21,594 nt of DNA from Bacteroides ovatus (GTDB lineage: Bacteria; Bacteroidota; Bacteroidia; Bacteroidales; Bacteroidaceae). The position numbers and the translations under genes were made by a program. The notes below the pieces were generated by a model. That model was not told where the DNA came from. It ran no database searches and saw only the letters and a program-made list of their open reading frames with translations. The stretch is from the NCBI GenBank assembly GCA_030844565.1, contig JAUUNK010000072.1, forward strand, positions 1 through 21,594. The letters are read 5' to 3'. Positions 1 to 8,642 of the stretch are shown here, in pieces (positions within the stretch are counted from its first letter, which is position 1; each line of letters opens with the position of its first letter).

Positions 1-686
1 GGGCACAGGTCGGTTACCCTATCGGATATTTTTATGGCTATAAAACGGCAGGTGTATTCCAGACAGAAGAAGAAATAGCCAATTACAAAGGTGCTAAGTT
101 GGAGGGAACCCGACCGGGTGATATTATCTGGGTGGACCGCGACCGTAATGGAGTTATTGATGATAATGACCAAGGAATGTTGGGTGACCCACATCCTGAT
201 TACAATTTGGGAATAAGCTTGAGTGCTTCTTATAAAGGTTTTGATATTAGCATGACGATGAATGGAGCTTTTGGTGCGCAGATTATGAAGTCTTATCGTT
301 CCTATGTTGATTATGCCCGCCAAAATTATACTTCTGAGATATTTGGTCGCTGGCATGGAGAAGGTACTTCCAATAAATTGCCTCGGCTGACTTCCGGAAC
401 TCATTCTAACTGGCAGTTCAACTCGGATCTTTATATGGAGAACGGCGATTATTTGCGTATGCAAAACCTCACTGTCGGGTATGATTTTAAGAAGTTGTTC
501 AAAGGTCTGCCACTAAAAGAACTGCGTTTGTACGTAGCTGCACAAAACCTGTTTACTATTACCGGATATTCGGGTATGGACCCTGAGATAGGCTATGGAG
601 GCTATCAAGACTGGGTATCAGGTATCGATTTGGGGTTCTATCCGAGTGGGAGAACCTATATGGTTGGTGCTAATATTAAATTCTAA
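1..686 (+). CDS. SusC-family TonB-dependent outer membrane transporter, C-terminal part
   Basis: This is the 3' end of a SusC-type outer membrane porin that imports oligosaccharides with its SusD partner, driven by TonB. The open frame enters from the left edge (first full codon at 3) and gives about 227 residues. It shows the features of SusC barrel ends: a Gly/Tyr-rich start (YPIGYFYGYKTAGVFQ), an acidic calcium-like loop (DRDRNGVIDDND), the LGDPHPDYNLG motif, alternating amphipathic strands, and a terminal strand ending in NIKF with a C-terminal phenylalanine as in outer membrane barrels. The plug domain and carboxypeptidase-like N-terminus lie outside the window. The SusD gene follows after 13 bp. 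The substrate cannot be read from this part. Confidence 0.95.
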   Translation, partial: AQVGYPIGYFYGYKTAGVFQTEEEIANYKGAKLEGTRPGDIIWVDRDRNGVIDDNDQGMLGDPHPDYNLGISLSASYKGFDISMTMNGAFGAQIMKSYRSYVDYARQNYTSEIFGRWHGEGTSNKLPRLTSGTHSNWQFNSDLYMENGDYLRMQNLTVGYDFKKLFKGLPLKELRLYVAAQNLFTITGYSGMDPEIGYGGYQDWVSGIDLGFYPSGRTYMVGANIKF

Positions 687-699
687 AAAGAAGAACAGT

Positions 700-2373
700 A
701 TGAAAAAGATATGGATATATTCAATTATAGCCCTTTTGTTTTCGGGCTGCGAAGGTTTTCTGGATACTGAAAACCTGGTGAAGAAAGATAATTTGAACTT
801 TCCTAAGAGTCCGGCAGATGTGGAAACTGCCCTGACCGGAGTGTATGCCTTACTTCGCGAAATGACTCCCGGAGAAGATGGGCAAAGCTTTTTTCTGACT
901 GCGGAATTGCTTTCCGACGACCGCTTTGGAGGGGGTGGTCCCGACGACCGCCGTATGCATGCCGTGGACAGATTGAAAAAAGTGGATGAGAATATGTTTG
1001 CTGACGTCTGGAAACAAGATTTCCGGGCTATCTATCGCTGCAATATGCTACTCCATTCATTGGATGCTGTTGAGTGGGAAACCGAAGAGAGCCGCCGCAA
1101 GATAGAAGGACAAGCACATTTTCTGCGCGCTTATTTTTACTTTGACCTTTGCCGTTTGTTTGGGACAGTGCCTTTGATTGTAGATACTGATCCGGTAAAT
1201 AATCCTCGTGCAACGGCAAGCGAGTTATATGCTTTGATTGCATCCGACTTGAAAACTGCTATCGAACAGCTTCCTTCTGTAAAATACGATCCTGCCCGTA
1301 ATGCAGAATTGGGGCGCGCTACTAAATGGGCCGCTGAGGCTTTACTGGCGCGCGCTTATCTGTTCTATACGGGCTACTATCAGCAAGATAATATGCCCTT
1401 ATTGGACGGAACTTTATCCAAGACTGAGGTTATCGGCTACTTGGAGGATTGTATTACTAATAGCGGTCATGATTTGGTAGGTGATTTCAGGAACCTTTGG
1501 CCATACAGTAATGTATATACTAAAAAAGACTATAAATATGCTCAGGAATACAATTTGGAATGGGTAGGTGAAGAGGGTAACAATGTAGAAACTTTATTTG
1601 CTATCCGTTATTCTTCCAAAGCTACGTGGGACAATCCATGGTACAACAACGAAGTGTGTTTGTATTCTTCCCCCCGCGAACCTGCCAGCTTGGATGACAT
1701 CTTTCCTTTTGGCATTGGCTGGGGAGTAGGCACTGTGAATCCTACCTTATGGGAAGAATGGCCCGCGAAGGACCTTCGCCGAGAAGCTTCTATCCTGAGT
1801 GTGGAGAAAGAAATGCCTGATTATGGTTGGGGAGCCGATAAACAAATGAACGAAACAGGGTATTGGCAAAAAAAGTATATGGCAATCAATGCCTATAACG
1901 ATAATGGTGAGAGCGTTAACTACAGTCGTATTCTTTATCCGGAGATTGATTCCGATTATCAGTTGAATAACACTCAGGATTTGGTGATTATCCGTTTTGC
2001 CGATGTATTGCTGATGGCAGCGGAGCTTAAACAGGATGCTGCTCCGTTAAACCGGGTTCGGGCAAGAGTCGGTCTGGATGCAGTGGCTTATTCTGACGAA
2101 GCGCTGCGTAACGAACGTCACTGGGAACTTGCCTTTGAAGGCTTGCGTTATTATGACTTGTTACGTTGGGGCATTGCCGGTGAGGCATTGAACCGTCAGA
2201 ACGGTGTGAAAGTACTGGACAACATGGTAGAGACCCGCATGGATATGAGCGATATTATGAAACGTCTCGAAGCAACCAAAGGACTGATGCCTTTGCCCAA
2301 GACACAAATTGATTTGTCTGCCGGAGTCTTGGAACAGAATCCGGGTTGGGGAAATGAAAGTAATATGAACTAA
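700..2373 (+). CDS. SusD/RagB-family glycan-binding surface lipoprotein
   Basis: SusD-type proteins cap the SusC barrel at the cell surface and bind the oligosaccharide to be imported. The start chosen is the ATG at 700, behind a purine-rich AAAAGAAGAACA stretch. It gives 557 residues with a lipoprotein signal whose lipobox is LFSGC and whose acylated Cys is residue 17. The N-terminus CEGFLDTENL, the TPR-like helices with RAYFYFDLCRLFGTVPLI (about residues 140-160) and AAEALLARAYLFYTGYY, and the C-terminal RNERHWELAFEGLRYYDLLRWG region (about 470-490) are all typical of the SusD_RagB family. Length is normal for the family. The frame stays open upstream to 595 inside susC, but that extension would destroy the signal peptide. 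The gene lies 13 bp after susC and 21 bp before the next lipoprotein gene. Confidence 0.96.
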   Translation: MKKIWIYSIIALLFSGCEGFLDTENLVKKDNLNFPKSPADVETALTGVYALLREMTPGEDGQSFFLTAELLSDDRFGGGGPDDRRMHAVDRLKKVDENMFADVWKQDFRAIYRCNMLLHSLDAVEWETEESRRKIEGQAHFLRAYFYFDLCRLFGTVPLIVDTDPVNNPRATASELYALIASDLKTAIEQLPSVKYDPARNAELGRATKWAAEALLARAYLFYTGYYQQDNMPLLDGTLSKTEVIGYLEDCITNSGHDLVGDFRNLWPYSNVYTKKDYKYAQEYNLEWVGEEGNNVETLFAIRYSSKATWDNPWYNNEVCLYSSPREPASLDDIFPFGIGWGVGTVNPTLWEEWPAKDLRREASILSVEKEMPDYGWGADKQMNETGYWQKKYMAINAYNDNGESVNYSRILYPEIDSDYQLNNTQDLVIIRFADVLLMAAELKQDAAPLNRVRARVGLDAVAYSDEALRNERHWELAFEGLRYYDLLRWGIAGEALNRQNGVKVLDNMVETRMDMSDIMKRLEATKGLMPLPKTQIDLSAGVLEQNPGWGNESNMN

Positions 2374-2394
2374 TGATTCAAAAACATTTTGATT

Positions 2395-3213
2395 ATGAAA
2401 AAATTAGCGATAGGAATTTGGTCGTTATTCCTACTGGCGGCATGTGACCCGGTAGTTGATAACAAAGAAATGGGCGGCATTCTCAGTGAACAAGACTTGA
2501 AACTGCAAGTATATGCCACTACAGAAGGAGGTAATGAAATAGTTATGATAAACAACACGCTTCGTGTAGGCAGCTATTGGGACCATATTACAGGTATTTC
2601 TACTGCTTCGAGGGATACGGTTTCCCTGCCTTTTATGGGAGAGCAAACTATTAAGTTTACAGGTTTTTGTGATGGGGGTACGGTAACCACTACCCGCACT
2701 GTCACTATAAATAAAATCGATCATCCTGTGGCCGAAGAATGGAATCTGTTTGCCGGTACGGATATTTCAGGGAAGACATGGGTCTGGAACTTTGAGGGGT
2801 ACGACAATGCAGTGTACGGCACAAGTGGGTGGTTGACAGAGTTTGCCCCTTCCTGGGATGTCAAACCTCTGGAAGAGTTGGAAGAAGCTGACTGCGAATT
2901 GGTTTTTGATTTGGATGGAGGTCCCCACTTGACAAAGAAAGATGCAAATGGCAATGTCCAGGAAAAGGGTTCGTTCTCTTTTGACATGTCCGTCATTAAG
3001 AAGAATCCCGATAATGGAGAGCAATGGTCTATCGGACAACTGAAACTTACCGGAGTCTCCGTGCTGAGCGGACATGCTTTTTATGATGATTCGGAGATTA
3101 TTACGACTTTTGAGATATTAGAGTTGACAGAAAATACATTGGTCTTATGTTGGAATCCCGCCGATGCCGAAGCATGGTCTGATGCTACCTTCTGGTGTTT
3201 TAAAAAGAAATGA
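2395..3213 (+). CDS. PUL-associated surface lipoprotein in the SusE/SusF position
   Basis: This 272-residue lipoprotein lies directly after SusD, where Bacteroides loci usually encode a surface glycan-binding protein. The lipobox is LLAAC with Cys17, followed by Asp-Pro. Residues about 30-110 look like a beta-sandwich of PKD or Ig type, ending in TTTRTVTINK. Residues about 115-272 look like a second beta-rich domain with many aromatic residues (TWVWNFEGYDNAVYG, WLTEFAPSWDV, ATFWCF), as expected of a carbohydrate-binding module. I cannot assign it to a named family, and binding specificity is inference from position. A TTG six bases upstream is in frame, but ATG at 2395 gives a cleaner Met-Lys-Lys signal. 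The stop codon overlaps the ATG of the next gene (ATGA), suggesting coupled translation. Confidence 0.85.
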   Translation: MKKLAIGIWSLFLLAACDPVVDNKEMGGILSEQDLKLQVYATTEGGNEIVMINNTLRVGSYWDHITGISTASRDTVSLPFMGEQTIKFTGFCDGGTVTTTRTVTINKIDHPVAEEWNLFAGTDISGKTWVWNFEGYDNAVYGTSGWLTEFAPSWDVKPLEELEEADCELVFDLDGGPHLTKKDANGNVQEKGSFSFDMSVIKKNPDNGEQWSIGQLKLTGVSVLSGHAFYDDSEIITTFEILELTENTLVLCWNPADAEAWSDATFWCFKKK

Positions 3214-4079
3214 AACTACACACGATAAAAGCAGGAACGGCTGGAACAATGAAAATAGGTGTAGATTTAGGTGGAACCAACATGCGGGTGGGTTTGATAA
3301 AGGATGGGCTTATCTTAAAGAAAGAGATAATTCCCTGCCCCTCGCAGGCTACCGGGCAGGAAGTATTATTTTGCCTGGAAAGCTTGATAGACTGGGCAAT
3401 GTGTCCAGAAGTGAAGGGGATTGGCGTAGGAGTGCCTTCGGTGGTGGATGCTACGGAAGGAATAGTATATAATGTCGCCAATATCCCCTCATGGAAGGAA
3501 GTACCATTGAAACATTTACTTGAAGAATGTTTTTCAGTGCCGGTTTGTATTAATAATGATTCCAATTGCTTCACTCTGGGAGTCAAGCACTTTGGCGAGG
3601 GGCAGACGTGCCATAATATGGTAGGTATAACGATTGGGACCGGCGTAGGTGCAGGCATCATTATCAATGATGAGCTATATGGAGGAGAAAATACGGGAGC
3701 AGGAGAAATCGGCTCATTGCCTTATTTGAACTATGATTTCGAACATTATTGCAGCAGTGGTTTCTTTGTCCGCTATTACGGTATCACAGGCAAAGAGGCG
3801 GCGGCGAAAGCTACAACCGGTGACAAGAATGCATTGAAGATATGGAATGAATTCGGCAACCATCTGGGTGAATTGATGAAAACGGTGTTGTTCATCTACG
3901 ACCCGGAAGCTATTATATTAGGAGGAGGCATAGCATCGGCTTTCGCTTTTTACGAAGCTTCCCTATGGCGCACACTATCGACGTTTCCTTATGCGGAGAC
4001 GGTGAAGAAAGTAAAGATAGTGGTCTCTCGAATAGAAGATGTTGCTTTATTAGGAGCTTCGGCACTGGTTGTCGGATAG
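3210..4079 (+). CDS. ROK-family sugar kinase
   Basis: ROK kinases phosphorylate cytosolic hexoses or hexosamines with ATP. The protein shows the phosphate-binding DLGGTN motif near the N-terminus (residues 19-24 from this start), GIGVGVPSVVD, a catalytic aspartate in INNDSN (Asp117) and the second phosphate loop GITIGTGVGAG. The usual ROK zinc motif CxCGxxGCxE is absent. In its place is GEIGSLPY followed by YDFEHYCSSGFF (Cys181), a variant I associate with non-zinc ROK subgroups. The chosen ATG overlaps the previous stop. A second ATG at 3249 (MKIGVDLGGTN) would fit the usual ROK length better and cannot be excluded. The neighbouring GH2 of CsxA type suggests glucosamine or another hexosamine as substrate, which is inference. 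Confidence 0.9.
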   Translation: MKLHTIKAGTAGTMKIGVDLGGTNMRVGLIKDGLILKKEIIPCPSQATGQEVLFCLESLIDWAMCPEVKGIGVGVPSVVDATEGIVYNVANIPSWKEVPLKHLLEECFSVPVCINNDSNCFTLGVKHFGEGQTCHNMVGITIGTGVGAGIIINDELYGGENTGAGEIGSLPYLNYDFEHYCSSGFFVRYYGITGKEAAAKATTGDKNALKIWNEFGNHLGELMKTVLFIYDPEAIILGGGIASAFAFYEASLWRTLSTFPYAETVKKVKIVVSRIEDVALLGASALVVG

Positions 4080-4098
4080 CTGAAATAAACATAAAAGA

Positions 4099-6735
4099 AT
4101 GAGAATGAAAAGATTGATAAGAATACTGTTAATAAGTGGTATATGTGCATGTGGCACCACTGCATGCCAGCATAATACCTCACAGGAAGACAAACTATTG
4201 TTGTCTGAAGGCTGGAAGATACAATCTTCTCGCGAAGTGGCGGTCTCCGCAAAGGAACTGTCTATGCCGGGAGTGGCGACTGATAACTGGTATACCGCCT
4301 CTGTCCCTTCTACGGTTATGGGAGTGCTTACAGAGCAGGATTTATACAAAGATGCTTTCGAAGGGACCAATTATAAAAAGATAGATAAGTCTCCTTTTGA
4401 GAGTTCGTGGTGGTATCGTAAGGAGTTTGATTTGCCTCCTTTGAAGAAGGGGCAACACGCATCTCTGATGTTTGACGGAGTGAGTTACGCAGCGAATGTG
4501 TGGTTGAATGGAAAACAAATTGCCAGCCGTGATTCGCTCTATGGTCCTTTTCGTCAATTCAGATTGGATATTACGAACCTAGTACGTGAAAAGAATGTGT
4601 TGGCAGTAGAGGTGTTCAAAGCACAGGCGGGAGAACCGAACATTGGTTTTGTAGACTGGAACCCCCGTCCGGTGGACGAAAGCATGGGCATCTTCCGCGA
4701 AGTGAGGGTTACATTGAATAAGGAAGTTGCCATGACCCATACCGCAGTACGTTCCCGCGTGAATGTGGAGACATTGGACGAAGCATGGTTGACAGTGGAG
4801 ACGGAGTTGGCAAATCAATCTGACGGGCAGGTGGAAGGATATCTCAAAGGGAAGCTGGAAGGTAAAGTGTTCAATATTCCTGTTTCCTTGCAGCCCGGGG
4901 AAGTGCGCAGAATGAAGATAACACCTGAACAAGCGGAGATTTTGCATCTGAAACATCCAAGACTCTGGTGGTGCCACAATTTAGGTACGCCTGAAATGTA
5001 TCGCATGCATGTATGGTTCGAAATAAAAGAGGAGGTGTCGGATAGCGAGACCGTAAATTTTGGCGTACGTGAAATAAAAGACTATTTCACCAAAGAAGGA
5101 TACAGAGGATTCCTGTTGAATGGCAAAAAGGTTTTAGTGAGAAGCGCCGGTTGGACAGACGATATTTTCTTGCGCAATCCTCCCGAACGGAATGAGATAG
5201 AAATTCAATATGTACGGGATATGAACTTGAATGCTATCCGTTTTGAGAATATATGGGGAACCTCACAAAATATATATGATTTATGTGACAAATATGGTCT
5301 CATGGCATTGGTGGGGTGGAGTTGCTATTGGGAATGGGAGTCTTATCTGGGAACTCCCTGTGATGAGTATGGAGGCATAAAGTCTGAAAAAGATATGGAT
5401 TTGATAGCTTCTTCGCTGAAAGACCAAGTGCTTTGGCTACGGAATCATCCAAGCATCATCGCTTGGTATGTAGGAAGCGACATGATACCGCGACCTGAGT
5501 TGGAGAAACGTTATATCTCTTGCTTGTCTCAAATAGACGACCGCCCTTATGTGGCTTCAGCCAAAGGGTTGACAAGTGAATTGACAGGTCCCACCGGTAT
5601 GAAAATGGAGGGTCCGTATGATTACGTAGCTCCGAACTACTGGTATTCTGAGAAAGCTCCCGGCGGTGCAATCGGCTTTAACACGGAGACAGGCATCGGC
5701 GCACAATTACCCGTGAAAGAGTCCATTCAGAAAATGATACCTGCTGATAAGCTTTGGCCTCTCAACGAGGTATGGGACTATCATTGTACAACTGCCGGAG
5801 AGGCCATGCATTCCCTGGATGTTTTAAAAGAATGTGTGGCGGCACGCTATGGCTCTCTCAAAAATCTCGATGACTTTCTTCGGAAAGCAGATTTATTGAA
5901 CTATGAAGGCACTCGGGCGATGTTCGAAGCATTTCGTGTGAATATCCCCCGAACTACGGGTGTTGTTCAATGGATGTTGAATTCTGCCTGGCCGTCGTTG
6001 TATTGGCAGTTATATGACTATTACCTTATTCCTACTGCGGCCTATTATTCAGTGAAAAAGTCTAATTCGCCTAAACAGTTGATTTATAATTATAAGGAGA
6101 ATGCTGTCTTTGCCGTGAACGAAAGCGCAGAGCCTTATAAATTGCAAGCAAACATGGCATTATATGACTTGAAAGGTCGTGTGCAAAACCGGCAAAAAGA
6201 AGATATAGAAGTTGCGCCCTATACGGTGGCAAGAGTCTTTGAAGTCCCTGCTGTGAAGGAGGATGCTTTTCTGGTCTTGTCACTCAATCAGGAAAACGGT
6301 ACTGCTGTGGCGGATAACTTTTATTGCCTTTCCGCTCAGCAGGATGAACATGATTGGAACAATTCCACCTGGATTAGAACACCTTTGAAGAAATCGGCTG
6401 ATTTTACGAAGCTGTCCGCGATGGCACAGGCGGAATGCAATGTTAAGGCAGAGGCGAAGTCACGGCAAACAAATGTGTTGGTTGAGGTGACGCTCGACAA
6501 TGCTTCGGATATTCTAGCCTTCTTTATTCGTCTCTCTCTGAAAGATGAAAAAGGAGAACTTATCTGTCCTGCCTTTTGGCAAGATAACTATCTTTCTCTC
6601 GTTCCGGGTGAAAAAAGGATTCTGCAATGCATCTTGCCGGCGAAAGCAGTCCACACCGATAATCTTACTTTAACCGTTACCGGCTGGAATGTGCCGGAGA
6701 AAAAGATAAGTATTTTCTTGGCAAACCCGAAATAA
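4099..6735 (+). CDS. GH2 exo-beta-D-glucosaminidase-like (CsxA-type) lipoprotein
   Basis: Predicted to remove beta-linked residues, most likely glucosamine, from non-reducing ends in the periplasm or at a membrane. The 878 residues have an N-terminal signal with a probable lipobox around TTAC (Cys23), a sugar-binding domain (about 35-210), an Ig-like domain (215-330), a TIM barrel (335-640) and C-terminal Ig domains (655-875). The barrel has NHPSIIAWYVGSDM, where other GH2 enzymes have Asn-Glu. The Ser-Asp here (Asp461) matches the acid/base of Amycolatopsis CsxA. GPTGMKMEGPYDYVAPNYWY and FNTETG with Glu530 as nucleophile also match CsxA as I remember it. Beta-mannosidase or endo-beta-mannosidase is the alternative, but those keep Glu at the acid/base position. 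The gene starts 19 bp after the ROK kinase. A second in-frame ATG lies at 4105. Confidence 0.9.
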   Translation: MRMKRLIRILLISGICACGTTACQHNTSQEDKLLLSEGWKIQSSREVAVSAKELSMPGVATDNWYTASVPSTVMGVLTEQDLYKDAFEGTNYKKIDKSPFESSWWYRKEFDLPPLKKGQHASLMFDGVSYAANVWLNGKQIASRDSLYGPFRQFRLDITNLVREKNVLAVEVFKAQAGEPNIGFVDWNPRPVDESMGIFREVRVTLNKEVAMTHTAVRSRVNVETLDEAWLTVETELANQSDGQVEGYLKGKLEGKVFNIPVSLQPGEVRRMKITPEQAEILHLKHPRLWWCHNLGTPEMYRMHVWFEIKEEVSDSETVNFGVREIKDYFTKEGYRGFLLNGKKVLVRSAGWTDDIFLRNPPERNEIEIQYVRDMNLNAIRFENIWGTSQNIYDLCDKYGLMALVGWSCYWEWESYLGTPCDEYGGIKSEKDMDLIASSLKDQVLWLRNHPSIIAWYVGSDMIPRPELEKRYISCLSQIDDRPYVASAKGLTSELTGPTGMKMEGPYDYVAPNYWYSEKAPGGAIGFNTETGIGAQLPVKESIQKMIPADKLWPLNEVWDYHCTTAGEAMHSLDVLKECVAARYGSLKNLDDFLRKADLLNYEGTRAMFEAFRVNIPRTTGVVQWMLNSAWPSLYWQLYDYYLIPTAAYYSVKKSNSPKQLIYNYKENAVFAVNESAEPYKLQANMALYDLKGRVQNRQKEDIEVAPYTVARVFEVPAVKEDAFLVLSLNQENGTAVADNFYCLSAQQDEHDWNNSTWIRTPLKKSADFTKLSAMAQAECNVKAEAKSRQTNVLVEVTLDNASDILAFFIRLSLKDEKGELICPAFWQDNYLSLVPGEKRILQCILPAKAVHTDNLTLTVTGWNVPEKKISIFLANPK

Positions 6736-6755
6736 GTGGCTATACTTGTATCACT

Positions 6756-7916
6756 ATGACCAGGCTGATTCTTTTGACGGATTTTACAGAAGCTTTTGCC
6801 CACAATTTATTAAGAGGCATTCTGGAGTACTCCCGGGGGCGTGAACCCTGGGTAGTATGCAGGATGCCTCCTTCCTACAAACATACTTATGGGATTCCCG
6901 GTGTCCTGAAGTGGGCGAAGAAATGGGAGGCGGATACAATTATTGCCCAGTTTGACGATAACGATGAAGTGGAGTTGTTTCGCCAGAACGGTATTGTTGC
7001 TTTAGCACAAGATTTTAAATCCCGTTTCACTACTATCCCTAATATAACCAGTGAATATCAGCGGACTGGGCAGATAGCTGCCGATTTTTTCTTGCAAAAA
7101 GGTTTCCGAAACTTTGCTTTCTATGGTTACAAGGATGTGGTATGGTCAGAGGAACGTTGCATGGGCTTTCGCGACCGTATAGCGGAAAAAGGATTTGGTG
7201 GCAGTTTCTTTGAATATCAGAAACAACCCTTAGAGAATCTATGGTACTATGAATCAGAACCCTTGGTTAATTGGATAAAATCGTTGCCGCATCCAGTTGC
7301 ATTGATGGCTTGCGACGATACACAAGGTAATAAGATTATGGAAGTTTGCCAGATACTGGGTATCAAGATTCCCGAAGAGATTGCAGTGCTCGGCGTGGAT
7401 AATGACGAGATTATTTGCAGTCTCTCCGAGCCACCTTTATCCAGTGTGAGCCTGAATATAGTAAAAGGCGGATATGAAGCGGCGCAATTGATTGATAAAC
7501 TCAAAAAAGACAGAGATGCCGTGTATGAAGATGTGATTATACAACCCATTACTATCGTCAATCGGCTTTCCACAGATATTTATGCTACTGATAATCCAGC
7601 TATATTGACAGCATTGAAGTATATTCATCAGAATCTGGCGAACAGCATAAGCGTGAAGGATATTGTGAAACAGGTTCCTTTGTCCCGTCGCTTGCTCGAA
7701 ATTCGTTTCAGGCAAGCAACAGGTCAGTCCATCTATCAATATATGTCCGATTTACGGATAGAACGTTTCTCTCAATTGTTGTTGGCAAGTGATGCTCCCA
7801 TTGCCGACCTTGCTATGGAGGTGGGATTTCCTGATTCCAAAAATCTGGCGCGCCAATTTAAAGTATGGAAAGGATGCACCCCTCTTGAATATCGGAAAAA
7901 GAATAAGGTGAAGTAG
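6756..7916 (+). CDS. XylR-type transcriptional regulator (periplasmic-binding-like sensor plus AraC HTH)
   Basis: A 386-residue cytosolic regulator that probably controls the SusCD/GH2 operon in response to a monosaccharide. Residues 1-275 have the LacI/periplasmic-binding fold of E. coli XylR: ILLTDFTEAFAHNLLRGI at the start, FYGYKDVVWSEERCMGFRD, then ALMACDDTQGNKIMEVCQ and IAVLGVDNDEIICSLSEPPLSSV. Residues about 285-383 are an AraC double HTH with SVKDIVKQVPLSRRLLEIRF and IADLAMEVGFPDSKNLARQF, ending GCTPLEYRKK. Length is very close to XylR (about 390). It lies 20 bp after the GH2 gene on the same strand, so it may be autoregulated with the operon. Its ligand is inferred to be the sugar released by the GH2, not shown. 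The stop codon is 3 bp from the stop of the convergent gene. Confidence 0.93.
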   Translation: MTRLILLTDFTEAFAHNLLRGILEYSRGREPWVVCRMPPSYKHTYGIPGVLKWAKKWEADTIIAQFDDNDEVELFRQNGIVALAQDFKSRFTTIPNITSEYQRTGQIAADFFLQKGFRNFAFYGYKDVVWSEERCMGFRDRIAEKGFGGSFFEYQKQPLENLWYYESEPLVNWIKSLPHPVALMACDDTQGNKIMEVCQILGIKIPEEIAVLGVDNDEIICSLSEPPLSSVSLNIVKGGYEAAQLIDKLKKDRDAVYEDVIIQPITIVNRLSTDIYATDNPAILTALKYIHQNLANSISVKDIVKQVPLSRRLLEIRFRQATGQSIYQYMSDLRIERFSQLLLASDAPIADLAMEVGFPDSKNLARQFKVWKGCTPLEYRKKNKVK

Positions 7917-7919
7917 CTT

Positions 7920-8597
7920 TTACCGGGCAGTAATATGAAAACATCCTTGTTTCAATTCATATTTCACATAGCACTTGTCCGCTTTACGCAAGTCCCTTAA
8001 TACTTCTGAAAGCACCATCTTCAACGTATCCGCACCTACATTTTGCAAGGGACGTCCATCTTCATCCTCCATTTTCTTGAACCGTTTCCAACTAATATCG
8101 AAGGTAGTACCATAGAAGTGGGCGGATTTCTCAGAGGCATTCCCGTTGCGACGACGCAAGCGTTTCACATCATCCTTTGTGCGCAGCACGGAAGTGACAA
8201 TAACTTGGTTCGGGTTAAGTCCTTTAGAAGTAAGCGAGTCGAGGAAATTAGAACCTATGCTATCGAGCAATGCTCCGGCTTTTGGAACAAGATAGGGGAT
8301 GGAGTAGGTGAGCGAGTCCACCGAGTAAAGCTCGTTGGAGGTGATGTGTGCCAGCTTCTCTTTCAAGCTTTCCGCTTCCTTTCGGTCTGCCAGTGGCTGG
8401 ATTCCGATAGTTTGCGCCACCGAAAGATGCTTGTCTGGTAAATCGCCGAAAGCGCGTTTGTAACTGATGACACCCTTTATGTTGCGGGGCTCGTTGAGCT
8501 TAAGTGACATATCTTTTTTCTTGCAAGCGGCTGTTAGGGTAAGCATGCCGATGGCGAAGAGAAATAGAGGCAAAATACGTTGTTTAATAGAATTCAT
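7920..8597 (-). CDS. DUF5715-like lipoprotein with peptidase M15-type metal site
   Basis: A 225-residue lipoprotein with lipobox TAAC (Cys25) followed by three lysines. The C-terminal half has SVLRTKDDVKRLRRRNGNAS then SAHFYGTTFDISW, with His160 and Asp167. A third His lies near the end (CFHITAR, His221). The SxHxxGxxFD arrangement plus a late His is the zinc site of M15/VanY-type D,D-carboxypeptidases and matches what I know of Bacteroides DUF5715 proteins. A role in peptidoglycan trimming is therefore likely but inferred. The ATG at 8597 is chosen because it places a normal signal peptide at the N-terminus; an upstream frame extension to 8654 begins with non-signal sequence. It is transcribed toward the XylR-like gene, with only 3 bp between the two stops. 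Confidence 0.85.
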   Translation of the reverse strand: MNSIKQRILPLFLFAIGMLTLTAACKKKDMSLKLNEPRNIKGVISYKRAFGDLPDKHLSVAQTIGIQPLADRKEAESLKEKLAHITSNELYSVDSLTYSIPYLVPKAGALLDSIGSNFLDSLTSKGLNPNQVIVTSVLRTKDDVKRLRRRNGNASEKSAHFYGTTFDISWKRFKKMEDEDGRPLQNVGADTLKMVLSEVLRDLRKADKCYVKYELKQGCFHITAR

Positions 8598-8614
8598 ATT
8601 TTCTTTTTTGCCCG

Positions 8615-8622
8615 CAAAGATA
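8615..8622 (-). promoter_or_regulatory. Putative -7 element for the DUF5715-like gene
   Basis: Reading the minus strand, TATCTTTG fits the Bacteroides -7 consensus TAnnTTTG and lies 17 bp before the ATG at 8597. Eighteen bases further upstream is GTTG, an imperfect -33 box. The leader would be very short, so this is a plausible but unproven site. Confidence 0.45.
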
Positions 8623-8642
8623 CATCTTTTAGTGTGAAAACA

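Noticed and set aside
595..699. Upstream extension of the SusD frame
   Set aside because: It lies inside susC and would place the lipoprotein signal internally; ATG at 700 gives a normal signal.
6741..6755. TATACTTG just before the XylR-like gene as a promoter
   Set aside because: It differs from TAnnTTTG and would leave almost no leader; co-transcription with the GH2 is simpler.
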